Shown: positions 38,941-48,945, numbered from the stretch's first letter. The stretch: DNA of 64,000 bases from Pseudomonas asiatica (GCF_040214835.1 NZ_CP157874.1:5544501-5608500); one strand, 5' to 3'. Notes: a model not told the origin generated them from the sequence alone. Numbers and translations: made by a program.

Positions 38941-39420
38941 TCAGTCGCGCGTCAGCAGACGCGGTGCTAGCTCTTTCAGGGCGCGTCGGTAGACCTCGCG
39001 CTTGAATGTCACAACCTGGCCCAGCGGGTACCAATAGCTGACCCAGCGCCAGCCGTCGAATTCCGGCTTGCCGGTCAGGTCCATCCGCACCCGTTGTTCG
39101 TTGCTGACCAGACGCAGCAGGAACCATTTCTGCTTCTGGCCGATGCACAGCGGCTGGCTATGCGTACGCACCAGTCGCTGGGGTAAACGATAACGCAACC
39201 AGCCACGGGTGCAGGCAAGAATTTCCACATCATCGCGTTCAAGGCCAACTTCTTCGTTCAGCTCGCGGTACAGGGCATCTTCCGGCGTCTCGTCAGGGTT
39301 GATGCCACCCTGGGGAAACTGCCAGGCATCCTGGTTGATCCGTCGAGCCCATAGCACCTGCCCGGCATCATTCGTGAGAATGATCCCGACATTGGGGCGA
39401 AAACCATCCGGGTCGATCAC
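38941..39420 (-). CDS. rppH: RNA pyrophosphohydrolase RppH
   Basis: A 159-residue Nudix hydrolase. The Nudix box is [23 protein letters not shown], with FRPNVGIIL at the N terminus. It removes pyrophosphate from mRNA 5' ends to begin decay. The start is a GTG codon (39418-39420, Val-Ile-Asp-Pro), preceded by GAGGTTG; the frame is open upstream but this start gives the standard length. First gene of rppH-ptsP. Confidence 0.94.
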   Translation of the reverse strand: MIDPDGFRPNVGIILTNDAGQVLWARRINQDAWQFPQGGINPDETPEDALYRELNEEVGLERDDVEILACTRGWLRYRLPQRLVRTHSQPLCIGQKQKWFLLRLVSNEQRVRMDLTGKPEFDGWRWVSYWYPLGQVVTFKREVYRRALKELAPRLLTRD

Positions 39421-39561
39421 GGCAGCAACCTCGCAAACGCATGTCACCGCATTGTTCCACAAAGCTTGCGAGCGCAGCAACGCGCCCGCCAAGCTTATGT
39501 GCAGCAGCGTGAAAACTCCGTATTCTGCGGGCCTACCCTGTGGCTTATGCGAGTGACCGCG

Positions 39562-40218
39562 ATGCGCCTGGCTTTATTCGACCTGGACAATACCCTCCTC
39601 GGTGGCGACAGCGACCATGCCTGGGGTGACTACCTTTGCCAGCGCGGCATCCTCGACCCGGTTACCTACAAGCAACGCAACGATGGCTTCTACCAGGACT
39701 ACCTGAACGGCACCCTGGACCTGCAGGCCTACCTGGCCTTTTCCATGGAAATCCTTGCGGCAACACCGGTAGCCCAGCTCGACGAATGGCACCGCGACTT
39801 CATGCGCGCCTGCATCGAGCCGATCATCCTGCCCAAGGCGCTGACCTTGCTGCAGCAGCACCGCGAGGCCGGCGACCAGCTGGTGATCATCACCGCCACC
39901 AACCGCTTCGTCACCGCACCGATTGCCCGGCGCCTGGGGGTTCGCGTGTTGCTGGCGACCGAATGCGAGATGCGTGATGGCCGCTATACCGGGCGTAGTA
40001 CCGATATACCGTGTTTCCGTGAAGGCAAGGTGACGCGGCTGGAACGCTGGATGCTGGAGAACGGCTTCGATCTTGAGGACAGCTATTTCTATAGCGACTC
40101 GATGAACGATTTGCCGTTGTTGCAGCGAGTGGCGCATGCGGTGGCGGTGGACCCCGACCCGAAGCTGCGGGCGGAGGCCGAGATGCGCGGGTGGCCTGTG
40201 GTTTCGCTGCGGGATTGA
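39562..40218 (+). CDS. HAD-IB family hydrolase (phosphoserine phosphatase-like)
   Basis: A 218-residue HAD enzyme. Motif I is [13 protein letters not shown], motif II is [10 protein letters not shown], and motif III/IV is [11 protein letters not shown]. It belongs to the HAD-IB / SerB-like group; the physiological substrate is unknown. Starts at the ATG at 39562 after an open but unsupported upstream stretch. Divergent from rppH. Confidence 0.88.
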   Translation: MRLALFDLDNTLLGGDSDHAWGDYLCQRGILDPVTYKQRNDGFYQDYLNGTLDLQAYLAFSMEILAATPVAQLDEWHRDFMRACIEPIILPKALTLLQQHREAGDQLVIITATNRFVTAPIARRLGVRVLLATECEMRDGRYTGRSTDIPCFREGKVTRLERWMLENGFDLEDSYFYSDSMNDLPLLQRVAHAVAVDPDPKLRAEAEMRGWPVVSLRD

Positions 40219-40233
40219 GGTTTTACTGTGCCA

Positions 40234-40326
40234 GCCTCTTCGCGGGTAAACCCGCTCCCACAGGTACTGCACAGCCCTCAAGCCTTGCTCAGACCCTGTA
40301 GGAGCGGGTTTACCCGCGAAGAGGCC
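40234..40326. repeat. REP pair, inverted (CGGGTTTACCCG type)
   Basis: CTCTTCGCGGGTAAACCCGC and its inverse with a 30-bp spacer; one arm has CCTGTAGGAGC in place of CCTGTGGGAGC, a hybrid with the second REP family. Confidence 0.88.
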
Positions 40327-40347
40327 AGCACATACAGCACAAAGCTG

Positions 40348-40773
40348 TCAGACCGGCTTGGCCCCCATCAGCCCGGCGATGGACAGGAAGCAAACCCCAC
40401 TGAACACCGCCAGTGCCAGGGTAAAGCGCAACCCCACCACCTCGGCCTTGCGCAGCCGGTTCAACCGCACCAGCAGCCACCACACGGCAAACGCGCCCAG
40501 CGTATAGATGACGCTGGACGCCAGCACCCAAGTCTGCCCCAGCGGCCAGCCCACCAGGTGCACCAGCCACCAGCCGGTGAACGGCATGCTCACCAGGCAC
40601 AGGCCCATCACCAGCCAGACGAACACCAGGGGCCGACGCAGCAGCTTGGCGTAGGCCTCGGCATCGCCCTGGCGGCGGGCGCGCACGGTCCAGAGCGCCA
40701 AGCCCAGAGCACCCAGCAGCAGGAGCGCGGTGGCGATGATGTGCAGGGTCTTGAGGGTGGTCAGGTGTTCCAT
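40348..40773 (-). CDS. DUF2269 family membrane protein
   Basis: A 141-residue protein with four hydrophobic segments (about residues 8-28, 47-70, 82-102 and 115-137) and conserved His/Arg positions (TLKTLHIIATALLLLGALG). The family is DUF2269, integral membrane proteins of unknown function. It starts at MEHLTTLKTL (40773). REP pairs flank it on both sides. Confidence 0.78.
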   Translation of the reverse strand: MEHLTTLKTLHIIATALLLLGALGLALWTVRARRQGDAEAYAKLLRRPLVFVWLVMGLCLVSMPFTGWWLVHLVGWPLGQTWVLASSVIYTLGAFAVWWLLVRLNRLRKAEVVGLRFTLALAVFSGVCFLSIAGLMGAKPV

Positions 40774-40807
40774 GTCTCGGTTGTCCTTAAGCAGGCCATT
40801 TTGTGCA

Positions 40808-40901
40808 GGCTTCTTCGCGGGCTTGCCCGCTCCCACAGGGATATCACAGGCCCTGAAGCCTGCGCAGTACCTGTGGGAGCGGGCAAGCCCGCGAAAGGGC
40901 C
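40808..40901. repeat. REP pair, inverted (CGGGCTTGCCCG type)
   Basis: TTCTTCGCGGGCTTGCCCGC and its inverse, spacer about 30 bp, in the gap between ilvA and the DUF2269 gene (same strand). Confidence 0.88.
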
Positions 40902-40921
40902 ATCAGCCCCAGCTTAGCCGC

Positions 40922-42436
40922 TCAGCCCAGGAACAGCTTGTAAGCCGGGTTGTCAGTCTCGTCCCAGTACGGGTAGCCGATCTTCGCCAGCGCCGCCGGC
41001 ACCAGGTGGCGCTCGTCCTCCGGCACCTGCAACCCCGCCACCACGCGTCCGTCAGCGGCACCATGGTTGCGGTAATGGAACATCGAGATGTTCCAGCGCC
41101 CGCCCAGCTTGTTGAGGAAGTTGAACAGCGCCCCCGGCCGCTCGGGGAACTCGAAGCGCAGCACCATCTCGTCACTGGCACCGGCCGAATGGCCACCGAC
41201 CATGTGGCGAATATGCAGCTTGGCCAGCTCGTTGTCGGTCAGGTCGGTAACCGGGAAGCCCTGCTCGGTCAGTTGCTGTACCAGCGCCGCACGCGGGTCG
41301 TTTTCCGGGTGGGTCTGCACGCCGACGAAGATATGCGCCTCGTCGGAGGTGTGCTTGCGGTAGTTGAATTCGGTGATCTGGCGCTTGCCGATAGCCTCGC
41401 AGAAGGCCTTGAAGCTGCCCGGGCGCTCAGGGATGGTCACGGCGATGATCGCTTCGCGCTTTTCACCCAGCTCGGCACGCTCGGCCACATGGCGCAGGCG
41501 GTCGAAGTTGACGTTGGCACCGGAGTCGATGGCCACCAGGGTCTGCCCGGCCACACCGTACAACTCGACGTACTTCTTGATGCCCGCCACGCCCAGGGCA
41601 CCGGCAGGTTCGGTGATCGAGCGGGTATCATCGTAGATATCCTTGATAGCCGCACAGATCTCGTCGGTACTGACGGTGACCACTTCATCCACATGATGGC
41701 GGCAGATATCGAAGGTGTGCTGGCCGATCTGAGCCACCGCCACGCCGTCGGCGAACAGCCCGACCTGCGGCAGCACCACGCGCTCGCCGGCCGCCATGGC
41801 CGCCTGCAGGCAGTTGGAGTCGTCCGGCTCGACACCAATCACCTTGATTTCCGGGCGCAGGTACTTCACGTAGGCAGCAATGCCGGCGATCAGGCCACCG
41901 CCACCCACCGGCACGAAGATCGCGTCCAGCTGGCCTGGGTGCTGGCGCAGGATCTCCATGGCCACGGTGCCCTGCCCGGCGATGGTGTGCGGGTCGTCGT
42001 AGGGGTGCACGTAGACGAAGCCCTTTTCATCGACCAGTTTCAGCGAATAGGCCAGCGCCTCGGGGAACGAGTCGCCATGCAGCACCACCTTGCCGCCCCG
42101 CGAACGCACGCCTTCGACCTTGATTTCCGGGGTGGTCTTGGGCATCACGATAGTGGCCTTGATACCCATCTCGCGCGCAGCCAGGGCAAGACCCTGGGCG
42201 TGGTTGCCGGCCGAGGCGGTGACCACGCCACGGGCCAGTTCTTCCGGGGTCAGTTGGGCCAGCTTGTTGTAGGCCCCGCGGATCTTGAACGAGAACACCG
42301 GCTGCAGGTCTTCGCGCTTGAGCAGAATCTGGTTGCCCAGGCGCTTGCTCAGCTGCCCGGCGCTCTGCAGCGGGGTTTCGACCGCAACGTCGTAGACGCG
42401 CGAGGTGAGGATCTTCTTGACGTACTGTTCGAGCAT
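40922..42436 (-). CDS. ilvA: Biosynthetic threonine ammonia-lyase IlvA
   Basis: A 504-residue PLP enzyme that makes 2-oxobutyrate from threonine, the first committed step to isoleucine. The PLP lysine is in [11 protein letters not shown], with SAGNHAQG and GGGGLIAG as phosphate-binding loops. Two ACT-like regulatory domains fill the C terminus ([36 protein letters not shown]), as in feedback-inhibited biosynthetic forms. Divergent from rpiA. Confidence 0.96.
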   Translation of the reverse strand: MLEQYVKKILTSRVYDVAVETPLQSAGQLSKRLGNQILLKREDLQPVFSFKIRGAYNKLAQLTPEELARGVVTASAGNHAQGLALAAREMGIKATIVMPKTTPEIKVEGVRSRGGKVVLHGDSFPEALAYSLKLVDEKGFVYVHPYDDPHTIAGQGTVAMEILRQHPGQLDAIFVPVGGGGLIAGIAAYVKYLRPEIKVIGVEPDDSNCLQAAMAAGERVVLPQVGLFADGVAVAQIGQHTFDICRHHVDEVVTVSTDEICAAIKDIYDDTRSITEPAGALGVAGIKKYVELYGVAGQTLVAIDSGANVNFDRLRHVAERAELGEKREAIIAVTIPERPGSFKAFCEAIGKRQITEFNYRKHTSDEAHIFVGVQTHPENDPRAALVQQLTEQGFPVTDLTDNELAKLHIRHMVGGHSAGASDEMVLRFEFPERPGALFNFLNKLGGRWNISMFHYRNHGAADGRVVAGLQVPEDERHLVPAALAKIGYPYWDETDNPAYKLFLG

Positions 42437-42570
42437 CGGGAATGCATCACTGGGCCGCGGGACAAGGGCTGGGAGTCTACCCCAGCGCTACGTCGGGCGA
42501 CCACAGCAAAGCCGCCCGAGCCGTTATACTAGGCTCCTTTCAAAACCGCCCTGCCCCTCTCGGAGCCCGC

Positions 42571-43245
42571 ATGACCCAGGACCAACTCAAACAGGCCGTC
42601 GCCCAGGCCGCTGTCGACTTCATTCTGCCCAAGCTGGATGAAAAGAGCGTCGTCGGCGTCGGCACCGGTTCGACCGCCAACTTCTTCATCGACGCCCTGG
42701 CTCAGCACAAGACCGCCTTCGACGGCGCGGTCGCCAGCTCCGAAGCCACTGCCCAGCGTCTGAAGGGCCATGGCATCCCGGTCTACGAGCTGAACAGCGT
42801 CAGCGAACTGGAGTTCTACGTGGACGGCGCCGACGAGAGCGACGCGCACCTGAACCTGATCAAGGGCGGCGGCGCAGCCCTGACCCGCGAAAAGATCGTC
42901 GCCGCCGTGGCCAAGACCTTCATCTGCATCGCCGACGCCAGCAAGCTGGTACCGGTGCTGGGCGCCTTCCCGCTGCCGGTCGAAGTGATCCCGATGGCCC
43001 GCAGCCACGTGGCGCGCCAACTGGTCAAGCTGGGTGGTGACCCGGTGTACCGTGAGGGCGTGGTTACCGACAACGGCAACGTGATCCTCGATGTGCACAA
43101 CCTGCAAATCACCAACCCGGTGGAGCTGGAAGCGCAGATCAACGCCATCGTTGGCGTGGTGACCAACGGCCTGTTCGCGGCGCGTCCGGCAGATTTGCTG
43201 CTGCTGGGTACCTCTGAGGGCGTGAAGAGCCTCAAGGCCGAGTAA
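42571..43245 (+). CDS. rpiA: Ribose-5-phosphate isomerase A
   Basis: A 224-residue RpiA, which interconverts ribose-5-phosphate and ribulose-5-phosphate. Motifs [16 protein letters not shown] and [12 protein letters not shown] are present with the catalytic acid and lysine. A CGGAG site precedes the ATG at 42571. Immediately after the stop lies a hairpin CGAGGGCTTCGCCCTCG (43253-43269) followed by TTTCG, which may serve as its terminator. Confidence 0.96.
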   Translation: MTQDQLKQAVAQAAVDFILPKLDEKSVVGVGTGSTANFFIDALAQHKTAFDGAVASSEATAQRLKGHGIPVYELNSVSELEFYVDGADESDAHLNLIKGGGAALTREKIVAAVAKTFICIADASKLVPVLGAFPLPVEVIPMARSHVARQLVKLGGDPVYREGVVTDNGNVILDVHNLQITNPVELEAQINAIVGVVTNGLFAARPADLLLLGTSEGVKSLKAE

Positions 43246-43250
43246 CCTTC

Positions 43251-43354
43251 TGCGAGGGCTTCGCCCTCGTTTCGCGACACAAGGCCGCTCCTACAGGGGT
43301 ACGCGATTTCCTGTAGGAGCGGCCTTGTGTCGCGATGGGCTGCAAAGCAGCCCC
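43251..43354. repeat. REP-type pair, GGCCTTGTGTCGCGA family
   Basis: CGCGACACAAGGCCGCTCCT and its inverse, with outer hairpins CGAGGGCTTCGCCCTCG and GGGCTGCAAAGCAGCCC. It separates the convergent rpiA and SdiA-regulated-type gene. Confidence 0.88.
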
Positions 43355-43360
43355 ACCTGC

Positions 43361-44263
43361 TCACTCCGCTGGCTGTTTGAACACATAGAACAGGTTCGGC
43401 TCACTGACCAGATAGATGGTCCCTGCCTCATCCATCGCAATCCCCTCCGCCTGCGGCACCGTCGCCTGCAACCCCTGGAACCCCTTGCGCAACGACAAGG
43501 TACTCAGCGGCCGGCCCTCCACATCCAGCTCCAGCACCAGCCGCGACTCGTCCGACAGCGCCAGCAGGTGCCCGCTGCGCTCATCGAACTGCAAGCTCGA
43601 CAGGTCCCGCACGAACAGCCGCGAATCGCGCTTGCGGTCCTGCACCACATGCACCGCATAGGGTTGTTCAGGATTGTCGTGCGGGAAGCCATGCACCTCG
43701 TAGATCAGCATTGGGTCACGCTCCTTGGCCACGAACAGGCGCTTGCCCGCCGAATCGTAAGCCAGCCCCTCGAAGCCCTTGTTGCCGTTCAGGCCAATGC
43801 CCAGGGTCAGCTGCTCGGCATCGCCGGCATCGAGGAACATCGTGTCGTCCTCCAGGCGCACGCGAATCAGCCGCTGCTGACGCTCGTCGGTGATCACATA
43901 GCTGTTGGGCCCGACGTACTCCACGGCTTCCGGGTCGCCGAAGCCGGTCAGCGGCACCCGGCGCAGGATGCGGCCGTCCAGCGACAGCTCGATCAGCTCC
44001 GAGCGGGCATTGGTGACGGTAAACAGGGTCTTGCGGTCGGGGTCGTAGGTCAGCGCCGATATGTCGTCATCCAGCCCTTCGACCGGCTGCGCCTCCACCA
44101 CCACCCGGTAGCGGTCCAGGCCGATGCTCTGCTCGGCGGGCTGCCACCAGGCCTTGAGGTTGAACCAGCCACGCTCGAACAGGCGGAACTCCTGCCCGGC
44201 CAGGCCGAGCAGGAGCAGGCCGATGGCGGCCAGGACAAGGAACAGGCGAACGAAACGGCGCAT
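43361..44263 (-). CDS. SdiA-regulated family protein (first of two paralogues)
   Basis: A 300-residue protein with one N-terminal membrane anchor (FVRLFLVLAAIGLLLLGLAG) and a periplasmic beta-propeller-like domain. Family-typical stretches: DDDISALTYDPDRKTLFTVT, DPEAVEYVGPNSYVITDERQ and NKGFEGLAYD. Function unknown. The next gene upstream is a clear paralogue with the same layout. Confidence 0.82.
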   Translation of the reverse strand: MRRFVRLFLVLAAIGLLLLGLAGQEFRLFERGWFNLKAWWQPAEQSIGLDRYRVVVEAQPVEGLDDDISALTYDPDRKTLFTVTNARSELIELSLDGRILRRVPLTGFGDPEAVEYVGPNSYVITDERQQRLIRVRLEDDTMFLDAGDAEQLTLGIGLNGNKGFEGLAYDSAGKRLFVAKERDPMLIYEVHGFPHDNPEQPYAVHVVQDRKRDSRLFVRDLSSLQFDERSGHLLALSDESRLVLELDVEGRPLSTLSLRKGFQGLQATVPQAEGIAMDEAGTIYLVSEPNLFYVFKQPAE

Positions 44264-44353
44264 GAGGGCAGACTCGACATAGGGGTGGCGAATCTAACCA
44301 TGAACAACTGAAGTAAAGCTTAATGCCAGCATCCGAAAAGTCGGATGTTGGGC

Positions 44354-45274
44354 TCAGTTCTTTCTGAAGCGATAGAACAGGGCCGGCTCGCTGACCATGT
44401 ACAGGTTGCCCTTGTCGTCCATGGCCACCCCTTCGGCACGCGGAATGGTGTCCTGCAGGCCGTTGAAACCGCCGAGCAAGGTCATGAAGCTGACCTGCTG
44501 ACCCTGCTCGTCCAGCTCCAGCAGCATGTTGGAATCGGCCGACAACGCCAGCAGGTGGCCGGTACGCGGGTCGACGCCCAGCGCCGAGAGGTTGCGCAGG
44601 TCCAGTTCATCGTTGGGCAACGGCTGCTTTTCGCCCGTGAGCGGGCTGCGGCCATCGGTGTTCCAGGTGTACAGCCTTGGCGGGCGCTCCTCGCCGATGA
44701 CCAGGCGCTGGCGCAGCGGGTCCCAGGCCACCGCCTCGAAGCCCTTGTTGCTCTTCACCGACTGGCCCAGGTCGTGGCTCTGGAAATCATCATGGTTCAA
44801 CGAGGTGGTCTGCGCATCCACCTTGACCACGGTCAGGTCGTGCAGGCGCTCATCGGTAATTGCCAGGAAGCCGTCTTCCAACACGGCGACGCCTTCCGGG
44901 TTGTTCCAGCCGTTGAGGGGGATCTTGCGCAGTACATCGCCATCCAGGCTCAGTTCGACCAGGATCGGGTTCTTGCCCATGACTGCGAACAGGGTGCGGG
45001 TACGCGGGTTGAAGGCCACATCCGAAGCTTCATCGTCGTCCATGCCCGGCAGCGGCTTGGCATCGATGTCGACCTGGTAGTCCGGCAGCCATACGCTTTC
45101 GCTGCGCTCGGCGGTGCTTTCGAAGCTTTCCTTGACCCACAGCGCGCCGCGGTCATCCCAGTGCATGGCCACAGCCACGCCATAGCCGATTACCGCCGCC
45201 GCGGCCAGGCCGAAGGGCCAGCGCAGGAAGAAACGACGCTTGGGGGTTGCCGGGGCGCTGGAGGGAGATGGCAT
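44354..45274 (-). CDS. SdiA-regulated family protein (second paralogue)
   Basis: A 306-residue paralogue of the neighbouring gene, with a membrane anchor near residues 18-36 (WPFGLAAAAVIGYGVAVAM) and the same order of blocks: DDDEASDVAFNPRTRTLFAV, NPEGVAVLEDGFLAITDERL and NKGFEAVAWDP. A 90-bp gap separates the two genes, so they are probably one operon from a tandem duplication. Function unknown. Confidence 0.82.
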   Translation of the reverse strand: MPSPSSAPATPKRRFFLRWPFGLAAAAVIGYGVAVAMHWDDRGALWVKESFESTAERSESVWLPDYQVDIDAKPLPGMDDDEASDVAFNPRTRTLFAVMGKNPILVELSLDGDVLRKIPLNGWNNPEGVAVLEDGFLAITDERLHDLTVVKVDAQTTSLNHDDFQSHDLGQSVKSNKGFEAVAWDPLRQRLVIGEERPPRLYTWNTDGRSPLTGEKQPLPNDELDLRNLSALGVDPRTGHLLALSADSNMLLELDEQGQQVSFMTLLGGFNGLQDTIPRAEGVAMDDKGNLYMVSEPALFYRFRKN

Positions 45275-45348
45275 GCAGGGGTCCTGGGGAAATGGGCGTA
45301 GGTTCGCGCATTATCCGGATCAGGTGTGAAAAATCGGTAAACAGGACC

Positions 45349-45441
45349 GGCCTCTTCGCGGGTGAACCCGCTCCCACAGGGTTCTCCACAGGTTTGAAGC
45401 TTGTGATATTCCTGTGGGAGCGGGTTTACCCGCGAAGAAGG
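45349..45441. repeat. REP pair, inverted (CGGGTTTACCCG / CGGGTGAACCCG)
   Basis: CTCTTCGCGGGTGAACCCGC and the inverse arm with GGTTTACC, spacer about 35 bp. It lies between the SdiA-type gene start and the FAH-family gene stop, both on the minus strand. Confidence 0.88.
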
Positions 45442-45456
45442 CGACGCGGTTTCGAG

Positions 45457-46122
45457 TCAGAGCACCCGGCTTTCGAAGCGGCTCACACCCGGCAGCTCCA
45501 GCACCAGTTCGTCACCGACATTGAACGGCCCCACGCCCGCCGGGGTGCCGGTAAGGATCACATCCCCCGCCTGCAGCGAGAAATGCGCGGCCATGTACTG
45601 AATCATCGGCACGATCGGGTTCAGCATCATCGCGCTGTTACCGTCCTGGCGAACTTCGCCGTTGACGGTCAGGCGCACCGGGATGTCGGTCACGTCCTCG
45701 AAGCTGGCGGCTGACACGAACGGCGGCAGTACGCAGGCGCCGTCGAAGCACTTGGCCAACTCCCATGGCAGGCCTTTTTCCTTCAGCTTGGCCTGCACAT
45801 CGCGCAGGGTCAGGTCCAGCGCCGGGGCGTAACCGGAAATGGCGTCCAGCACCTCTTCCTCGCTCGGATGAGTCGACAGCGGCTTGCCCAGCAGCACGGC
45901 AATTTCCGCCTCATAGTGCACCGAGCCACGCTCGACCGGAATCTTGAAGCCGCCCTCGGCCGGCACCACGCAGCTGCCCGGCTTGATGAACAGCAGCGGT
46001 TCGGTGGGGATCGGGTTGTCCAGCTCCTTGGCATGCTCGGCATAGTTACGGCCGATGCACACCACCTTGCCCAGCGGGAAGTGAATGCGTGTGCCGTCTA
46101 CGTACTGGTGCTGGTAACTCAT
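45457..46122 (-). CDS. Fumarylacetoacetate hydrolase family protein
   Basis: A 221-residue FAH-family enzyme with CIGRNYAEHAKEL, the metal-binding block VHYEAEIAVLLGKPL and LTGTPAGVGPF near the C terminus. Small members act as acylpyruvate hydrolases or oxaloacetate decarboxylases. It starts 25 bp after the D2HGDH-type gene and is probably co-transcribed. Confidence 0.88.
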   Translation of the reverse strand: MSYQHQYVDGTRIHFPLGKVVCIGRNYAEHAKELDNPIPTEPLLFIKPGSCVVPAEGGFKIPVERGSVHYEAEIAVLLGKPLSTHPSEEEVLDAISGYAPALDLTLRDVQAKLKEKGLPWELAKCFDGACVLPPFVSAASFEDVTDIPVRLTVNGEVRQDGNSAMMLNPIVPMIQYMAAHFSLQAGDVILTGTPAGVGPFNVGDELVLELPGVSRFESRVL

Positions 46123-46147
46123 GGCCGACTCCTCTGGATACTGCTTT

Positions 46148-47545
46148 CTATTCAGGTGCGAAGATCTTACCCGGATTCATGATGCCGTTAGGGTCGAACA
46201 CGGCCTTTATTGCCTTCATGCAGGCGATTTCTTCGGGCGAGCGGCTGTAGCCCAGGTAGTCTCGCTTGGTCATGCCCACGCCGTGCTCGGCCGAGATCGA
46301 GCCGTTGTAGCGCTTGACGATATCGAACACCCACTTGTTGACCTTGGTGCACGAAGCGAAGAAGTCATCCTTGCTCATGTGCTCGGGCTTGAGGATGTTC
46401 AGGTGCAGGTTGCCGTCGCCGATGTGGCCGTACCACACCACTTCGTAATCCGGGTAATGTTCGGCGACGATGGCATCTATATCGCGCAGGAACAATGGCA
46501 CTTTCGATACCGTGACAGAAATGTCGTTCTTGTACGGGGTCCAGTGCGAGATTGTTTCCGACAGGTACTCGCGCAGTTTCCACAGGTTTTTCAGCTGGGT
46601 CTCGCTCTGGCTCATCACCCCGTCCAGCACCCAGCCTTGCTCGACGCAGTGCTCGAAGGTGGCCAGGGCTTCGTTGGCCACCTCCTCGGTGCTGGCCTCG
46701 AATTCCAGCAGCGCATAGAACGGGCAGTCGGTCTCGAACGGCGCCGGCACATCGCCACGCGCCAGGATCTTGGCCAGGCCCTTGTCGGAAAAGAACTCGA
46801 AGGCGGTCAGGTCCAGCTTGCCCTGGAAGGCATGCAGCACCGGCATGATCGAGTCGAAATCCGGGGTCCCCAGCACCATCGCGGTGAGGTTGCGCGGCGC
46901 ACGGTCCAGACGCATGGTGGCCTCGACCACAAAGCCCAGGGTACCTTCGGCACCGATGAACAGCTGGCGCAGGTCGTAGCCGGTGGCGTTCTTGATCAGG
47001 TCCTTGTTCAGCTCCAGCAGCTCACCCTTGCCGGTGACCACTTTCAGCCCGGCCACCCAGTTGCGGGTCATGCCGTAGCGAATCACCTTGATTCCGCCGG
47101 CATTGGTGCCGATATTGCCGCCAATCTGGCTGGAACCGCTGGAAGCGAAGTCCACCGGGTAATACAGGCCCTGTTCTTCGGCGTAGGCCTGCAACTGGCG
47201 GGTAATCACCCCTGGCTGGCAGACCACGGTGCGGTCGAAGGCATTGAAGCCGAGAATCTGGTTCATGTAGTCGAAGGCGACCACCACTTCGCCATTGGCC
47301 GCCACGGCGCCTGCGGAAAGCCCGGTACGCCCGCCCGACGGCACCAGCGCCACCTTGTGCGTGTTGGCCCAGCGCACGATCGCCTGCACCTGCTCCACCG
47401 TCTTGGGGAAGACGATGGCGCTGGGCGCCGGTGGGTAATGCTTGGTCCAGTCCTTGCCATAGGCTTCCAGGGAAGCTGCGTCGGTCAGGACCTTGCCAGG
47501 GTCGACAAGGGTCATCAGTTCATCAATAACAGCGGGGTGAGTCAT
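46148..47545 (-). CDS. D-2-hydroxyglutarate dehydrogenase-type FAD oxidoreductase
   Basis: A 465-residue FAD-linked oxidase of the GlcD/D2HGDH branch. FAD binding: ALVPSGGRTGLSAGAV and SSGSSQIGGNIGTNAGGIKV. C-terminal metal/substrate block: YGHIGDGNLHLNIL and SAEHGVGMTKRD. In Pseudomonas, D2HGDH removes the D-2-hydroxyglutarate that SerA makes when it couples 3-phosphoglycerate oxidation to 2-ketoglutarate reduction, and passes electrons to ETF. Its divergent position next to serA supports that role. Start at 47545; earlier in-frame ATGs exist. Confidence 0.88.
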   Translation of the reverse strand: MTHPAVIDELMTLVDPGKVLTDAASLEAYGKDWTKHYPPAPSAIVFPKTVEQVQAIVRWANTHKVALVPSGGRTGLSAGAVAANGEVVVAFDYMNQILGFNAFDRTVVCQPGVITRQLQAYAEEQGLYYPVDFASSGSSQIGGNIGTNAGGIKVIRYGMTRNWVAGLKVVTGKGELLELNKDLIKNATGYDLRQLFIGAEGTLGFVVEATMRLDRAPRNLTAMVLGTPDFDSIMPVLHAFQGKLDLTAFEFFSDKGLAKILARGDVPAPFETDCPFYALLEFEASTEEVANEALATFEHCVEQGWVLDGVMSQSETQLKNLWKLREYLSETISHWTPYKNDISVTVSKVPLFLRDIDAIVAEHYPDYEVVWYGHIGDGNLHLNILKPEHMSKDDFFASCTKVNKWVFDIVKRYNGSISAEHGVGMTKRDYLGYSRSPEEIACMKAIKAVFDPNGIMNPGKIFAPE

Positions 47546-47620
47546 CGCTGGAACTCTCGACTTATTCATAGTCACCCTGAGCACTCTTCACCTGTCGGGA
47601 TAAGCTCAGATTGTGTCGCG

Positions 47621-47632
47621 TATGCTAGCATA
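47621..47632. promoter_or_regulatory. Perfect palindrome in the D2HGDH-serA divergent region
   Basis: TATGCTAGCATA is a perfect 12-bp palindrome 76 bp from the D2HGDH-type start and 83 bp from the serA start. TATGCT could also be a -10 element. Joint control of both genes is an inference from position. Confidence 0.35.
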
Positions 47633-47715
47633 GCCCTCCCGCTGTTCATGCTAAGGCTGCCTTTGCGCCTGGCATCACCCTCGCCATTTTTTCTCCGGGA
47701 TACAGGTTTACGCAG

Positions 47716-48945
47716 ATGAGCAAGACTTCTCTCGACAAGAGCAAGATCCGGTTCCTTCTTCTTGAAGGTGTGCACCAGAACGCGGTCGATACCCTCAAGG
47801 CCGCCGGCTACACCAACATCGAATACCTCACTGGTTCGCTGCCGGAAGCCGAGCTGAAGGAAAAGATCGCCGACGCCCACTTCATCGGCATCCGTTCGCG
47901 CACCCAGCTGACCGAAGAGATCTTCGACTGCGCCAAGAAACTGGTCGCCGTTGGCTGCTTCTGCATCGGCACCAACCAGGTCGACCTGGAAGCTGCCCGC
48001 GAGCGCGGTATCGCCGTGTTCAACGCGCCATACTCCAACACCCGTTCGGTAGCCGAACTGGTACTGGCCGAAGCCATCCTGCTGCTGCGCGGCATCCCCG
48101 AGAAGAACGCTTCCTGCCACCGTGGCGGCTGGATCAAGAGCGCGGCCAACTCCTTCGAAATCCGCGGCAAGAAGCTGGGTATCGTCGGTTACGGCTCGAT
48201 CGGCACCCAGCTGTCGGTCCTGGCCGAGAACATGGGCATGCAGGTGTATTTCTACGACCCGCTGACCAAGCTGCCACTGGGCAACGCCGTGCAGGTCACC
48301 AGCCTGAACGAGCTGCTGGGCCTGGCCGACATCGTTTCGCTGCACGTGCCTGAGCTGCCGTCCACCCAGTGGATGATCGGCGAGAAGGAAATCCGCGCGA
48401 TGAAGAAGGGCGCGATCCTGATCAACGCCGCACGCGGCACCGTGGTCGAGCTCGACCACCTGGCCGCCGCCATCAAGGACCAGCACCTGATCGGCGCCGC
48501 CATCGACGTGTTCCCGGTGGAGCCGCGCTCCAACGACGAGCAGTTCGAAAGCCCGCTGCGTGGCCTGGACAACGTGATCCTGACCCCGCACATCGGTGGT
48601 TCCACTGCCGAAGCCCAGGCCAACATCGGCCTGGAAGTGGCCGAGAAACTGGTCAAGTACAGCGACAACGGTACCTCGGTATCCTCGGTCAACTTCCCGG
48701 AAGTTGCCCTGCCGGCGCACCCAGGCAAGCACCGCCTGCTGCACATCCACGAAAACATCCCTGGCGTGCTCAGCGAGATCAACAAGGTCTTCGCCGAGAA
48801 CGGCATCAACATCTCCGGTCAGTTCCTGCAGACCAACGAGAAAGTCGGTTACGTGGTGATCGACGTTGACGCCGAGTACTCCGACCTGGCGCAAGAGAAG
48901 CTGCAACAGGTCAAGGGCACCATCCGTTCCCGCGTCCTGTTCTAA
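47716..48945 (+). CDS. serA: D-3-phosphoglycerate dehydrogenase SerA
   Basis: A 409-residue SerA, which oxidises 3-phosphoglycerate at the start of serine synthesis. NAD-binding: KKLGIVGYGSIGTQLSVLAE; catalytic stretches are NAARGTVVELDHL and DVFPVEP; the His is in ILTPHIGGSTAEAQ. A C-terminal ACT domain (residues about 335-409) gives serine feedback. The length is that of the E. coli-type enzyme known to use 2-ketoglutarate. A strong terminator follows. Confidence 0.97.
   Translation: MSKTSLDKSKIRFLLLEGVHQNAVDTLKAAGYTNIEYLTGSLPEAELKEKIADAHFIGIRSRTQLTEEIFDCAKKLVAVGCFCIGTNQVDLEAARERGIAVFNAPYSNTRSVAELVLAEAILLLRGIPEKNASCHRGGWIKSAANSFEIRGKKLGIVGYGSIGTQLSVLAENMGMQVYFYDPLTKLPLGNAVQVTSLNELLGLADIVSLHVPELPSTQWMIGEKEIRAMKKGAILINAARGTVVELDHLAAAIKDQHLIGAAIDVFPVEPRSNDEQFESPLRGLDNVILTPHIGGSTAEAQANIGLEVAEKLVKYSDNGTSVSSVNFPEVALPAHPGKHRLLHIHENIPGVLSEINKVFAENGINISGQFLQTNEKVGYVVIDVDAEYSDLAQEKLQQVKGTIRSRVLF

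Noticed and set aside
36702-39005. 767-codon forward frame antisense to ptsP
   Set aside because: His/Gln-rich composition typical of reverse-frame shadows in GC-rich coding DNA; ptsP is clearly the gene.
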